64,000 nucleotides of DNA. It comes from Methanobrevibacter sp. (GTDB lineage: Archaea; Methanobacteriota; Methanobacteria; Methanobacteriales; Methanobacteriaceae). Location of the stretch: contig JAFQXD010000056.1 of NCBI GenBank assembly GCA_017407115.1, forward strand, positions 1-64,000. The letters run 5' to 3'. This document shows positions 1 through 10,261 of the stretch, one piece after another. Under the pieces are notes generated by a model, which ran no database searches, was not told where the DNA came from, and saw only the letters and a list, made by a program, of their open reading frames with translations. The position numbers and the translations under genes were made by a program. The stretch's first letter is position 1, and every line of letters starts with the position of its first letter.

Positions 1-239
1 ATAAAGATTATTATGTCTTAATTTTTAAAATTTCATATAAAATACTATTAAAAATTAAGTTTACAAAACATATAATTATTTAATTAAAAATTCAAGTGAT
101 TTAAAAAGGAATAAAAAATAGAAAAATTAGAAAATTCGAAATATACTGAAAATCGAACAATAACTTATATTTAAACCTTTTTAAAGAATTTGACTAATTT
201 TATGCAAAAATAAAGAAAAATAAAAAATTTAAAATAAAT

Positions 240-265
240 CTGTCAAAGAGCTAACTTTTTGACAG
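240..265. repeat. Short perfect inverted repeat
   Basis: CTGTCAAA and TTTGACAG (8 bp arms) flank a 10-base loop. No T-run follows on either strand, so terminator function is doubtful. The rest of bases 1-455 is very AT-rich and shows only the small zinc-ribbon-like ORF listed next. Confidence 0.35.
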
Positions 266-319
266 TCACCAAAGAAAATATAAGTGAAGTAACTGAATGC
301 CAAGAAAAAACAGTGTTCA

Positions 320-400
320 ATGATAAAGCATTGTCCAGAAAGTGGAGTAATCAGTTATGGCCAATCTTGTTTGAAATGCATGTTTCAATCAGATATTTAG
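320..400 (+). CDS. Possible tiny zinc-ribbon peptide or gene fragment (26 aa)
   Basis: An ATG-initiated 26-codon frame contains a cysteine pattern (HCPESG, then SCLKC) like a zinc ribbon. No Shine-Dalgarno site precedes it and nothing else in the neighbourhood is coding on this strand. It may be the last piece of a decayed gene rather than a functional peptide. The function is unknown. Confidence 0.2.
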   Translation: MIKHCPESGVISYGQSCLKCMFQSDI

Positions 401-461
401 ATTAATGAAGTCATGATTAAATTGAATGCTATATCTTATTAAAAATAGTATATTAGAATAA

Positions 462-606
462 TCTAGTTTGTGTGCCAATATAACTATGCTCTAAAACTTC
501 TTTTACAACATCACTCTCTTTAACATCCCCAATTAGAAGCGAAGAATCAGGATTATGCAATTTTAGATTCCTTTTAACTAGTTTTTGACTATAATTTGCA
601 TAATAG
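462..606 (-). pseudogene. Relic of DUF1848 gene 3' end (copy 1)
   Basis: The minus strand translates to a sequence including LVKRNLKLHNPDSSLLIG and VKESDVVKEV. This matches the C-terminal 45 or so residues of the intact DUF1848 protein at 6.7-7.6 kb (LVKRNQKLHDHDSPLLIG). The upstream part of the gene, with the cysteine motif, is missing. It sits directly downstream of the intact ATPase gene, as copy 2 does for the decayed ATPase. Confidence 0.75.
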
Positions 607-711
607 CATAGAAATTATCTACTTTAAATTGAAAACTTATTTGATATAATACGAACAAACAACATCCAAAAGTATTAGAGTTATCCATTACTTTTTGGAA
701 TTTAGAAAGAA

Positions 712-1992
712 TTATCTCAATGCACCAATTGGAATTACCATTACTCCATCTTTTCGAACTTTTGCAATTGGACCACCAGTTACAACAGCTAAAAAGCTAG
801 GTTCTGGAATATGTGTATCCCCATCAGCAATTTTTTGCTTGATTAATTTATCTATTTTCAATAAAGATTGTGCGCCCTCATCAATCCTTTTATTCCCTAA
901 TTTAAACTCGATTAATCCATAACGCCCATCAGCAATTTGCAAAACACAATCCACCTCCAAGGTACCGTCATTATAATATAATACTTTTCCGCCCAGTGGT
1001 GCTGAATATACTTTTAAATCTCTAATGCACAATGTTTCAAAAATGAATCCAAATGTTTCTAAATCATACATCAACATTTCAGGAGTTACATTAAGTCCTG
1101 CAACTGCAATTGATGGGTCTATAAATTCCTTTTTTTCTGATTTTCTCATTTTTTGCTTTGATCGAATATTGGGAGCCCATGCTGGAACATTGTCAATAAC
1201 AAAAAGATTTTTTAAAACGGAAATATATGAATAAAATGTAGGTTCAGAAATTTTTCCGTAATTCTCCTCAATATCCACCATTATTTTAGTATTATTGACC
1301 AATGTTGAAATGTTACGTGAATAAGATCTAAGAATTGCTTCAAATACTTTTGAATCACGTTTAACACCATCAATATTATAAGTGTCATCACGGCATATGT
1401 TATCAAAATATGAAGAAGCCACGATTAACTGTTTTTGTTTATCTTCAATATTCAATGTTTCAGGCCAACCCCCGCGAGAAGCTAAAAAAGTTAAATCCCT
1501 TAAAGACAAATCTGAAGTAATTCCATTAATTTTAACATCTTTATCATTAAATAAGTCAATTAATGAAATCTTACCATTGGAATCGCCGCTTTCATATAAG
1601 CTCATAGGTCTCATCATCAGCCTGTGAATTCTTCCAACACCTTTATGATTTATTTTGGAATTATCAACAATTGTAGAACCAGTTAAAATATACAAACCAT
1701 AACCCTCTGTTTTATCAACGGAATATCTCACTGCATCCCACAATTGGGGAGCCATTTGCCATTCATCAATCAATAATGGTTTTTCCCCTTCCAATAATAA
1801 CAATGGATCTACATCTGCCAGTTCAATATATGATTTGCCCAATGTAGGATGTTGCAATTCAATTAATGTTTTAGCAAACTGAGTAGCAGTAGTTGTTTTA
1901 CCACACCATTTCGGTCCAACTATTAAAACAGCCCCCATACATTCAAGTATATTCTTTAATTCTTCATCCACATACCTTTTAATATATTCCAT
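712..1992 (-). CDS. AAA ATPase with C-terminal DUF4143 domain
   Basis: This 426-residue protein belongs to the large archaeal/bacterial family of AAA-type ATPases with a DUF4143 tail; its cellular role is not established. The N-terminus has a Walker A motif, GPKWCGKTT (K about residue 32). A Walker B-like segment, LLIDEWQMAPQLWD, lies near residue 75, followed by a sensor-like ILTGS. The C-terminal part has a PD-(D/E)XK-like signature (EVDCVL, then IEFKLG). The ATG is preceded by a GGTGG ribosome-binding site. Five 23-bp-spaced repeats lie directly upstream and may regulate it. It is full length, and a decayed paralogue lies 0.5 kb upstream. Such families often vary in copy number and have been suggested to act in stress or element stability; that is inference. 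Confidence 0.85.
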   Translation of the reverse strand: MEYIKRYVDEELKNILECMGAVLIVGPKWCGKTTTATQFAKTLIELQHPTLGKSYIELADVDPLLLLEGEKPLLIDEWQMAPQLWDAVRYSVDKTEGYGLYILTGSTIVDNSKINHKGVGRIHRLMMRPMSLYESGDSNGKISLIDLFNDKDVKINGITSDLSLRDLTFLASRGGWPETLNIEDKQKQLIVASSYFDNICRDDTYNIDGVKRDSKVFEAILRSYSRNISTLVNNTKIMVDIEENYGKISEPTFYSYISVLKNLFVIDNVPAWAPNIRSKQKMRKSEKKEFIDPSIAVAGLNVTPEMLMYDLETFGFIFETLCIRDLKVYSAPLGGKVLYYNDGTLEVDCVLQIADGRYGLIEFKLGNKRIDEGAQSLLKIDKLIKQKIADGDTHIPEPSFLAVVTGGPIAKVRKDGVMVIPIGALR

Positions 1993-2003
1993 ATTACCAC
2001 CAA

Positions 2004-2100
2004 TTAAGTGATTATACTAATATTATTTAAGTAATTATACTATTTATATTTAAGTAATTATACTAATTTTTAAGTAATTATATTATTTATATTTAAGTAG
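2004..2100. repeat. Iteron-like tandem repeats upstream of the ATPase
   Basis: The 16-mer TTAAGTAATTATACTA occurs at about 2004 (one change), 2027, 2050 and 2070 (one change), with a truncated copy near 2093. Starts are spaced 23, 23, 20 and 23 bp, roughly two helical turns. The array ends just before the ATPase start codon, so it could be an operator or a promoter array. The remainder up to 2275 is AT-rich and featureless. Confidence 0.7.
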
Positions 2101-2275
2101 CATATCGAGTCAAAATTAACAAAAAAGTTAATCATCATTCCATACATATTATAGATTTTAAACTATTTAAAATTAGTTATATTAATAATAAAAGACTATA
2201 ATAAAGTTAAAACAATATTAAAGAATAAAAACAATATTACAATATGAAAACAATATTTTAATGACAAAAATTAAA

Positions 2276-2424
2276 TCAAAGTTTGTTGTGTATCAATATA
2301 ACTTGGCTCTCTAACTTCTTTAACAATATCACTATCCTTAATATTGCCAATCAGTAGTGGAGAGCATGGGTTATGTAGCTTATAATTCTTCTGAGCCCGT
2401 TTTGGATTTACGGTTGCATAATAC
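2276..2424 (-). pseudogene. Relic of DUF1848 gene 3' end (copy 2)
   Basis: The minus strand reads YKLHNPCSPLLIGNIKDSD followed by IVKEVREPSYID, matching the C-terminus of the intact DUF1848 protein (KLHDHDSPLLIGNVKDSD). Only this tail is present. About 50 bp of adjacent non-coding sequence (2425-2480) also resembles the segment next to copy 1 (600-665), so the ATPase plus DUF1848-tail block was duplicated as one unit. Confidence 0.75.
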
Positions 2425-2486
2425 TATAGAAATTATCTACCTCAAATTCAAAACTTGTTTGACATAATACAAACAAACAACACATA

Positions 2487-3275
2487 AACCCATGCTGCAA
2501 CTGAAATTGAGGGATCAGTGAATTCTTTTTTAGGAGTTGATTTAATGGAACTTTTGGAACAGATAATTGGTGACCATGCTGGAACATCTTCTATGACGAA
2601 TAATCTTTTTAGGGCATTACTATTAATATAATAAGTGTTTTTACTAATATTTTGAGAATCTGCATTAATATCGGCTAGAAATGTTGAGTTTGATGGTGTA
2701 GAAATATTTTAGGAATATGATTTTAACTTTATTGTGCAAGAATTCTCCAGCTTCTACAAGCTGGAGAGGTTCAATATGTTCCTTACTTTTTGAAGGTCAC
2801 GTTTGACATCATCAAAAGAAGATACATTAATCTCACAAATATTTTTCACATGTGCTTTTACAACAAACAGTTGTGACTTTTCGGATTTTTTATTTAGACT
2901 TTCAGACCAACCACCTACAAGCGGCAAATATCAAATCTTAAACACTTAAACTAGAAGTAATACCATCAATATTCATATCTATGTTTTCACAGGTCTAAAA
3001 TTGAAATTTTACCATTAAATTCACGCTTTCAAAAAGGTCCATTGTTCCCATGACACTCTATGAATCCTAACTGTTCCCGTATGCATCACTTCCACCTCAT
3101 CGATAGTAGTTGAACTTTTTAGAATATACAAACCGTCTTCATGAAGTTCATCAACACTATTTCTCACTTCATCCCACAGAATTGGCACCATCTGCCATTC
3201 ATCAATAAGTCTTGGTTCACCTTCAAGAAGTATGGATGGTGAACTTTAGCAGCTACAGTCTTTTCCTTTTGTCAA
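2487..3275 (-). pseudogene. Decayed paralogue of the DUF4143 ATPase
   Basis: Stretches of the minus strand match the intact ATPase at 712-1992. They include a P-loop remnant near 3250-3272, a segment equivalent to LLEGEPRLIDEWQ near 3190-3240, and a segment equivalent to the VPAWAPN region near 2560-2600. Frameshifts and stops break it throughout, so no product is expected. It keeps the same order relative to a DUF1848 tail relic as the intact copy. Confidence 0.75.
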
Positions 3276-3461
3276 ATATCATAGAAATTTGTGATGAATC
3301 AGCCAGTATGCCTAATTCTATTAACGACAAAGTTATTTCCTTTAACGGTGATGTGGTTGGTTTTGAATTTTCACTATCAAAAATCAACTAGCTTCATTAT
3401 ATGAGAGTTGAAGTTAAGAGCATGCCCCCCCCAAATTTAGATATAGAATAGTCTAATGCAT

Positions 3462-5333
3462 CTATCCATGTATTGTATGTTTCATTTTTATAGGAAAAAT
3501 TAAACTATATTCAGTTCCATTTCTATGTTCCACCAATTTAATTTCCCCATTTAACTGTTTTGTGAGATTCTTAATGATTTCACAACCCAAGTTTTTAGTA
3601 ATTTTCTTAGGATCTTCAATACCTACTCCATTGTCTTTAAATATCAGTTCGGCATAATCTTCATCGATTTTAGTTATGGTTTTGATAATTTTTTTATTAG
3701 ACATGTTTTTGTCAGGGAATGCATGTTTTATGGAATTCATACTTAATTCATCAATGATTAATAATAAAGGAGTAATAACTTCAATTGTTAAATTTAAATC
3801 TTCATCGACATCAGATTCAAATTCTATATTATTTTTCATGCCCGCAAGAGTTTTAAGTTGAGAATCATGGTCGTCAATAAAATCATTTAAGTTGATATTT
3901 TTAAAATCTTGAGTATTATATGTTTTTTCATGAAGCAGTGCAAGTGAAGTTAAACGCGCTTGCATATGGTCAAGAATTAGCTCAGGATTATCACGATATA
4001 CTCTTTTTTCCAGATTTAAAAAACTGTTTATGACTTGCAGATTATTTTTAACCCTATGGTGAACCTCTTTAATCAAAATAATTTGATGTTCATTGGATTC
4101 ACGTAATTCCAATTGTTTATTCCGTTCATCAGTAATGTCAGCTAAAAATCCAATACTGTGATTACTTTGACCAAATTCAAAACGCTCGATGTAAAGTTCA
4201 CAAATTTTTTGATTATTCTCATCTCCAGCTACATAGTAAGTGAATGTTTCATCAATTTTATCCAATTTACCATTGATTAAATCCTTAATCTGTTTTTTTG
4301 TTTCATCTTCAACAATATACTCTATAACCTTACAAGAATGAACATAGGATTTTGGATCTTCATCTATGAAATAATAAAAACCTTCTGAAAATTCATAAAG
4401 TTTAGGATTTAATGGTTCAATTAACAATGCTAATTTCTTACTGTTTTTAAAACCATTTAATAAGAAATCAACAGGCCTTGTAGCTGTTTCAGAGTATTGA
4501 GTAATATCATTCATTAGCCCATAACGACTAATTAAATTACCTTCTTCATCAAAATTCGAATAAAGATTTATTTCAAGATACTTTAATGTTCCATCATCAG
4601 TTCGTATTCGGATAACATCCTCATGATGTCCTACATCAGTGTCCATGATTTTTAGGATTTTTTCAATCAATTTTTTATCTTCAGGGATAGCTAAATCGAA
4701 TACAATATTATAATAGTCGTCATGCTCTTCTCTAGGACGATTTATAATGTTATATACTCCTTGTGTCCAAGTATATTTTCCACCAATCTTACGATAACTT
4801 CCAGTCTGTGAAAAATACTCAATCATATTAACTTTATCTTCAGCATGGTACCTTTTATCCAATTCCTCTGAATCACCAGCATCAGTGTTAATATGGTCTG
4901 CAAGAACAAATAACCTATTCCTTTCATAAAGAACCTTAAGAATAGTAATCTTAGATAATTTTTCTGCACTATAGTAGAAAATCCGTATCTCTTTAGTTTC
5001 TTGGGTTGTATACACATCATAAAAACATTCATGGAAAATTTCATAAAAAATGGGTGATATTTTACTTAATAATCTTCCTCTTACATCATCCAATTGAAGA
5101 TTTGCCCTATTAAGTATAAAATCCCCTAGCGATTTTATAATGAAATCTTTACCTCCATTATGAGGTATTAGAATATCCACATCTCTTTGAAAGTTAGAAA
5201 TAAGCTGTTGAAATGGAACATCATCTACATGGAATTCAAGTGGTGTTGGGATATACAATTCTTTTTCATTAATATCATGAATACGAATTTCAACAACATT
5301 TTCCAATCTCCTATATTCTTTATCAACTTTCAT
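3462..5333 (-). CDS. PAS-domain sensor histidine kinase (HisKA_2 type)
   Basis: This 623-residue cytoplasmic sensor kinase has no membrane segment. The N-terminal 400 residues hold sensory modules, including PAS-like stretches near residues 190-290 and 300-410. The phosphoacceptor helix HHRVKNNLQVINSFL (H425/H426) is the HisKA_2 signature. An ATPase domain follows, with N-box ELSMNSIKHAF (N533) and G1 box DNGVGIEDP. Methanogens of this order carry many such orphan kinases whose receivers lie elsewhere; no response regulator is adjacent here. The signal sensed is unknown. The gene is intact although its neighbours on both sides are decayed. A run of eight Cs lies about 30 bp past its stop codon. 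Confidence 0.9.
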   Translation of the reverse strand: MKVDKEYRRLENVVEIRIHDINEKELYIPTPLEFHVDDVPFQQLISNFQRDVDILIPHNGGKDFIIKSLGDFILNRANLQLDDVRGRLLSKISPIFYEIFHECFYDVYTTQETKEIRIFYYSAEKLSKITILKVLYERNRLFVLADHINTDAGDSEELDKRYHAEDKVNMIEYFSQTGSYRKIGGKYTWTQGVYNIINRPREEHDDYYNIVFDLAIPEDKKLIEKILKIMDTDVGHHEDVIRIRTDDGTLKYLEINLYSNFDEEGNLISRYGLMNDITQYSETATRPVDFLLNGFKNSKKLALLIEPLNPKLYEFSEGFYYFIDEDPKSYVHSCKVIEYIVEDETKKQIKDLINGKLDKIDETFTYYVAGDENNQKICELYIERFEFGQSNHSIGFLADITDERNKQLELRESNEHQIILIKEVHHRVKNNLQVINSFLNLEKRVYRDNPELILDHMQARLTSLALLHEKTYNTQDFKNINLNDFIDDHDSQLKTLAGMKNNIEFESDVDEDLNLTIEVITPLLLIIDELSMNSIKHAFPDKNMSNKKIIKTITKIDEDYAELIFKDNGVGIEDPKKITKNLGCEIIKNLTKQLNGEIKLVEHRNGTEYSLIFPIKMKHTIHG

Positions 5334-5640
5334 TTGAATACCCTAACTTCAATTAATTTTCCAAACAAGGTCATGATATAATCAATTAATATAATAAAAT
5401 ACATAATACACTAAAAATAATAATTTTGGATTCTACTTCGAATCATAAAATATTAAACCACATATTAGATTGATTATTATACCTTTATTAATAGCTTATA
5501 TAATCTAAACTATTTAAATTATTAGGGCGTTTGAATTTTCGACCCAATGACCCCCCCAATGATTTTAGTTTTACTTTTTTGTTATACCATTCCTAGAAAC
5601 AGGGATTTGTCCTCCATTAATTAATCATTAATGGTTTCAA
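5334..5640. other. Non-coding AT-rich stretch
   Basis: No gene is apparent. The region upstream of the kinase start is AT-rich and could hold its promoter. The only oddity is a run of seven Cs near 5551-5557, unusual in this base composition. Confidence 0.5.
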
Positions 5641-5769
5641 ATAAAATTAGGTTCTGAAACTTCCTTGACAACATCATTATCTTTAATTTCTCCGATTAAT
5701 ACTGGAAAATCAAGATTGTGCAACTTCCAATTCCTTTAACTTAGGTTTAAATTCGAATTTGCATAATAT
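5641..5769 (-). pseudogene. Relic of DUF1848 gene 3' end (copy 3)
   Basis: The minus strand reads YYANSNLNLS, a stop codon, then RNWKLHNLDFPVLIGEIKD and VVKEVSEPNF. It parallels the C-terminus of the intact DUF1848 protein (YCYANSNINLVKRN...VKEVSEPSF). An internal stop shows decay. No ATPase relic is visible next to this copy. Confidence 0.7.
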
Positions 5770-5840
5770 ATCCAAAATTATCCACTATTTATAGCAATAG
5801 TTTTCATAAGTATGAAACAAATGCTCTCTTGATTATCCAT

Positions 5841-5881
5841 TTTTGAACTTCGCTGTCGTGTAGAAGACTGGAAGTTCAAAA
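5841..5881. repeat. 11-bp perfect inverted repeat between two relics
   Basis: TTTTGAACTTC and GAAGTTCAAAA flank a 19-base loop. It lies between DUF1848 tail relics 3 and 4. It could be a terminator-like hairpin or a trace of a lost element; no T-run or transposase is seen. Confidence 0.5.
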
Positions 5882-5929
5882 CAAAGTTGACTGAAAAGTA
5901 CGCCTAAGAGGTAGAACTTTTTCACGGGT

Positions 5930-6060
5930 TTCAATATAACGCAGCTCTGAAATTTCTTAAAGCATCACCATCTTTAACATCACCAATCAAAAGTAGAGAC
6001 TCTAGATTGTGCAACTTACAATTTCTTTTAACTAGCTTGGTTGAATAAATTCATAATAAT
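5930..6060 (-). pseudogene. Relic of DUF1848 gene 3' end (copy 4)
   Basis: The minus strand reads LVKRNCKLHNLESLLLIG, then DVKDGDA before frame loss. It matches the DUF1848 C-terminus (LVKRNQKLHDHDSPLLIG). A frameshift separates the YY..(A) start from the rest. It is the most decayed of the four tails. Confidence 0.65.
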
Positions 6061-6228
6061 ATCAGAAAAGTATTAAAAATAGTCTATTTAATGTCTTATT
6101 GCAGAGAAAATCTCCACAATATTCCCACAGACATCAAATACATCACACCTAAATAGAGGTTAACTTTAAAATTAACTCTCTTGTGTAAATAATTTATGCA
6201 ATATCCTATATAAACTTAATTATTTTTA

Positions 6229-6321
6229 TTAAACGGCAATTAAATAGTGGACATCTAAGGGAAAAACCTCCAGAAAACGTAGGAACGTTTTCAAAAGACT
6301 ATCATCGATAATTTTGATCAT
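6229..6321 (-). CDS. Possible small peptide (30 aa) within an inverted-repeat element
   Basis: An ATG-initiated 30-codon frame begins MIKIIDDSLLKTFLRF and ends in the left arm of the AACGGCAATT inverted repeat (6232-6241 and 6367-6376). It also spans an 8-bp hairpin at 6273-6292 (GAAAACGT/ACGTTTTC). No clear ribosome-binding site is present. It may be translated or may be chance. Confidence 0.2.
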   Translation of the reverse strand: MIKIIDDSLLKTFLRFLEVFPLDVHYLIAV

Positions 6322-6376
6322 ATTTAATTGCCTAAAACGAAGGTGAAAATATAAGTTATTACCTCAAATTGCCGTT
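6232..6376. repeat. 145-bp segment bounded by 10-bp inverted repeats
   Basis: AACGGCAATT at 6232-6241 is matched by AATTGCCGTT at 6367-6376. A third GGCAATT-type sequence lies near 6326-6332. The size and terminal repeats recall a miniature element or a structured RNA, but no target-site duplication is obvious. Confidence 0.4.
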
Positions 6377-6451
6377 ATAGTTGTTAATAACTTTAATAAT
6401 TGAAAGAATATTAAAACTATATGTTACAATTATTAAGATAATAATCTCCAT
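6359..6451 (-). CDS. Possible small hydrophobic peptide (30 aa)
   Basis: A frame starting ATG at 6451 encodes a peptide that begins MEIIILIIVTYSF, long enough for one membrane helix, and ends with polar residues (NNYNGNLR). A GGGGGTGA ribosome-binding site lies at good spacing, which is the main support. No homologue is recognised. It lies in decayed intergenic DNA between DUF1848 relics and the intact gene, so it may be a spurious frame or a small membrane/toxin-like peptide. Confidence 0.3.
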   Translation of the reverse strand: MEIIILIIVTYSFNILSIIKVINNYNGNLR

Positions 6452-6707
6452 TATTCACCCCCTTTAGGTGTGATGAGGGATTACCATAACAGTTGTGAGA
6501 AAAACTGCAATGATTAGCAAATAAATATAAGTTAAAAATCATATTTATCTACCTCCCAACACATTTCATATTGGAGATTTTTTAACTAGACATATATTGT
6601 TCAATATAGAATTTAAAGCTTGTTGAAGCCACTTAGTAAAATTGTAGTGAGAAAACCATCCCATATATAGATTACGGCGAATTAAAATTCAAAAATAAAA
6701 AAAATAA

Positions 6708-7631
6708 TTAAATTAATTTAGTTTGCCCATCAATGAAACTTGGCTCTGAAACTTCTTTTACAGCATCACTATCTTTAACATTACCTATTAAAAGTGGTGA
6801 ATCATGATCATGCAATTTCTGATTTCTTTTGACTAAATTGATATTGCTATTGGCGTAGCAATATTTGCATCCATGCATGCATGTGTTATATGCTCCAATA
6901 TCCCTTCCAAATATGCAATCGCATTCACGAATCCTATATTTTCCTTTGGGGATTTTCAAATTATTACCAATGGCTTTCTCAATGACATTTTTGGTCATGC
7001 ACCCTGATGAGTCAAAACCGAACCTGTCCAAAAGAGTTCCTTCAACACAGGTTTTCATTTGAATGTCATAATCTTTAGCGATTCTTGCAAAATTCTCGCC
7101 AATAATTAACTGCTCCTGGCGAGTGACTTCACGAGCCTCCGGAAAATTCCTTAAAACCTTTTGATACAAATCAATGAAGCTTATTGTGCAATCATCGGTG
7201 AAAGTGTGAAGTTCTGAGGCCATGTCTTCAAATAGATCAATGTGAAAATCAAGAGAATATTTTTCTGTGATAAATATCGGATCATATCTCCAGGAGACCT
7301 TATTGACACCCAAGGTTTCAGATAGCTCTTTAAACGATTTAATTACATTTTTAAAACTAGGAACATTGCGTTCAATATCCCTGCCATAAGGAGTTATTGT
7401 CACAAACCAGAATTGATTAAAGTCATTTAGTTTATCTGAATTTTTAAGCATTGGCTTTGGATTTTTAGTGCAAAAACACAAACAGTCAATGATTTTAGAA
7501 TCCAATGGATATTTGTAGATATCATCATTATAAGGGTTTCTTGTACAGACAAAACCCTCTTCAACACGGTTTAAAAACCATTCACTAAAAAAAGCAGGAA
7601 TATCAGTTCTTGAACCAGTATTGATTATCAT
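6708..7631 (-). CDS. DUF1848 family protein (radical-SAM-like cysteine motif)
   Basis: This protein of about 307 residues belongs to DUF1848, a family of unknown function. The start MIINTGSRTDIPAFF at 7631 matches the usual family N-terminus; a longer frame to 7709 would overlap the thiolase gene and is rejected. Toward the C-terminus a CDCIFGRD segment is followed by CMHGCKYCYAN, a CxxxCxxC pattern like the 4Fe-4S motif of radical SAM enzymes, so a redox or radical reaction is plausible but unproven. It follows the thiolase gene by 26 bp and could be cotranscribed. Four broken copies of its 3' end lie downstream in the window. Confidence 0.85.
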   Translation of the reverse strand: MIINTGSRTDIPAFFSEWFLNRVEEGFVCTRNPYNDDIYKYPLDSKIIDCLCFCTKNPKPMLKNSDKLNDFNQFWFVTITPYGRDIERNVPSFKNVIKSFKELSETLGVNKVSWRYDPIFITEKYSLDFHIDLFEDMASELHTFTDDCTISFIDLYQKVLRNFPEAREVTRQEQLIIGENFARIAKDYDIQMKTCVEGTLLDRFGFDSSGCMTKNVIEKAIGNNLKIPKGKYRIRECDCIFGRDIGAYNTCMHGCKYCYANSNINLVKRNQKLHDHDSPLLIGNVKDSDAVKEVSEPSFIDGQTKLI

Positions 7632-7656
7632 AAAAAAAAGAAAAAGTAAAAGAGAT

Positions 7657-8826
<1,170 letters not shown>

Positions 8827-9864
8827 TTACATTTTAATTTTGCCTTTGAATTTAGCATAAACAGCATAATCAACGTATGTTTTCTCATCAATGATTTCTT
8901 GTGTTTTTGGAGCTAATTCTCTTCTTTCAACAATCTCATCTTTTACTTCTATTGTGAATCCATCACTTCCAGCACCAGATCCATATGATACAACAAAGAT
9001 TTTATCTCCCGGCTGAGCAACATCCAAAATGTTGGATAAAGCTAAAGGCACTGCACCTGAGTAGGTATTTCCTATGTTAGGAGTCAATAACCCTTGTTTG
9101 ATTTGTTCTGATGTGAAACCTAATTTTTTACCTGCCCTTAAGTAAAATTTACCGTTAGGCTGATGGAAACAAGCATAATCATAATCTTCAGGTTTGGAGC
9201 CAGTTTCTTCAAAAAGCATTTTTGCTGCACTTAAGACATGCTTGAAGTAAGCCGGTTCACCTGTAAAACGGCCTCCGTGAGAAGGATAGTCTTCACCTTC
9301 CCTTCTGTAAAAGTCAGGAGTGTCTGTTGTGAAACTGCATGTGTGAGTAATATCCGCTATAGTGTTATCCCTACCTATGATATAAGCTGCCCCACCTGCA
9401 GATGCAGTGTATTCTAAAGCATCACCAGGAGCACCTTGAGAGGTATCTGCACCAATAGCTAATCCATATTCAATCATTCCAGACTCAACAAGACCCATAG
9501 TCATTTGAATACCTGCGGTACCTGCCTTACAGGCAAATTCCAAATCAGCTGCAGTTAACTTTGGAGTTGCACAAACAGCTTCAGCAACAATTGAAGCTGT
9601 TGGTTTTACTGCATATGGATGTGATTCAGAACCAACATAGACCGCACCAATTTTACTTGGATCAATTTGAGCTCTTGCTAGAGCATATCTAGCAGCAGTT
9701 ACTGCAATAGTAGCAGTATCTTCATCAGCAGAAGGCACGGATTTTTCATTAACAACCAATCCGTTTGATAAAGCTACAGGGTCATCACCCCATACTTTTG
9801 CAATTTCTTCTACTTTAATTCTATACGATGGTACATGTGCACCATATCCTACGATTCCTACCAT
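8827..9864 (-). CDS. Hydroxymethylglutaryl-CoA synthase
   Basis: This 345-residue archaeal HMG-CoA synthase condenses acetoacetyl-CoA with acetyl-CoA to give HMG-CoA for mevalonate and lipid synthesis. The catalytic cysteine is in [10 protein letters not shown] (C112). A histidine motif, CFHQPNGKF, and a glycine-rich [11 protein letters not shown] near the C-terminus complete the active site. It is the first gene of a short operon with thiolase. The start [16 protein letters not shown] is typical of the family. Confidence 0.95.
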   Translation of the reverse strand: MVGIVGYGAHVPSYRIKVEEIAKVWGDDPVALSNGLVVNEKSVPSADEDTATIAVTAARYALARAQIDPSKIGAVYVGSESHPYAVKPTASIVAEAVCATPKLTAADLEFACKAGTAGIQMTMGLVESGMIEYGLAIGADTSQGAPGDALEYTASAGGAAYIIGRDNTIADITHTCSFTTDTPDFYRREGEDYPSHGGRFTGEPAYFKHVLSAAKMLFEETGSKPEDYDYACFHQPNGKFYLRAGKKLGFTSEQIKQGLLTPNIGNTYSGAVPLALSNILDVAQPGDKIFVVSYGSGAGSDGFTIEVKDEIVERRELAPKTQEIIDEKTYVDYAVYAKFKGKIKM

Positions 9865-10009
9865 TAAATCACCTTAAATAATAATCTTGAACGACAATTA
9901 AAAATTAATTTAATTATTAATATTTTATTTTTATTATTATATAAAATTAACTCAAAAAAAGTATTTTTTAAACAAAATAAGAATTTTTAAAAAAGAAATA
10001 TTTTCAAGA

Positions 10010-10083
10010 TGCAGTTGCCGGGATTCGAACCCGGGTTGTAGGCTTGGAAGGCCCAAGTAATAACCAGACTATACCACAACTGC
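10010..10083 (-). tRNA. tRNA-Gly (anticodon TCC)
   Basis: The minus strand folds as a 74-nt tRNA. The acceptor stem GCAGTTG pairs with CAACTGC, the T arm is CCGGGTTCGAATCCCGG, and the anticodon loop CTTCCAA gives anticodon TCC, reading GGA. The discriminator base is A and CCA is not encoded. It lies 8 bp from a second tRNA-Gly gene. Confidence 0.95.
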
Positions 10084-10091
10084 ATAAAAAG

Positions 10092-10165
<74 letters not shown>

Positions 10166-10261
10166 ATAAAAACTAACAACAAATAAACTTATGTTTTAAT
10201 AATATATAAATGTTTCGTTTTAATGGATTTATTTAGAAAATAAAGAAAATAAAGGATGAAA

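Noticed and set aside
2004-2100. CRISPR array
   Set aside because: Repeats are 16 bp with only 4-7 bp between them, AT-rich and not unique; there are no spacers or cas genes.
3255-3393. Short plus-strand frame containing SASMPNSINDKVISFNG
   Set aside because: It lacks a start codon and overlaps the P-loop relic of the dead ATPase; it may be another gene scrap but cannot be supported.
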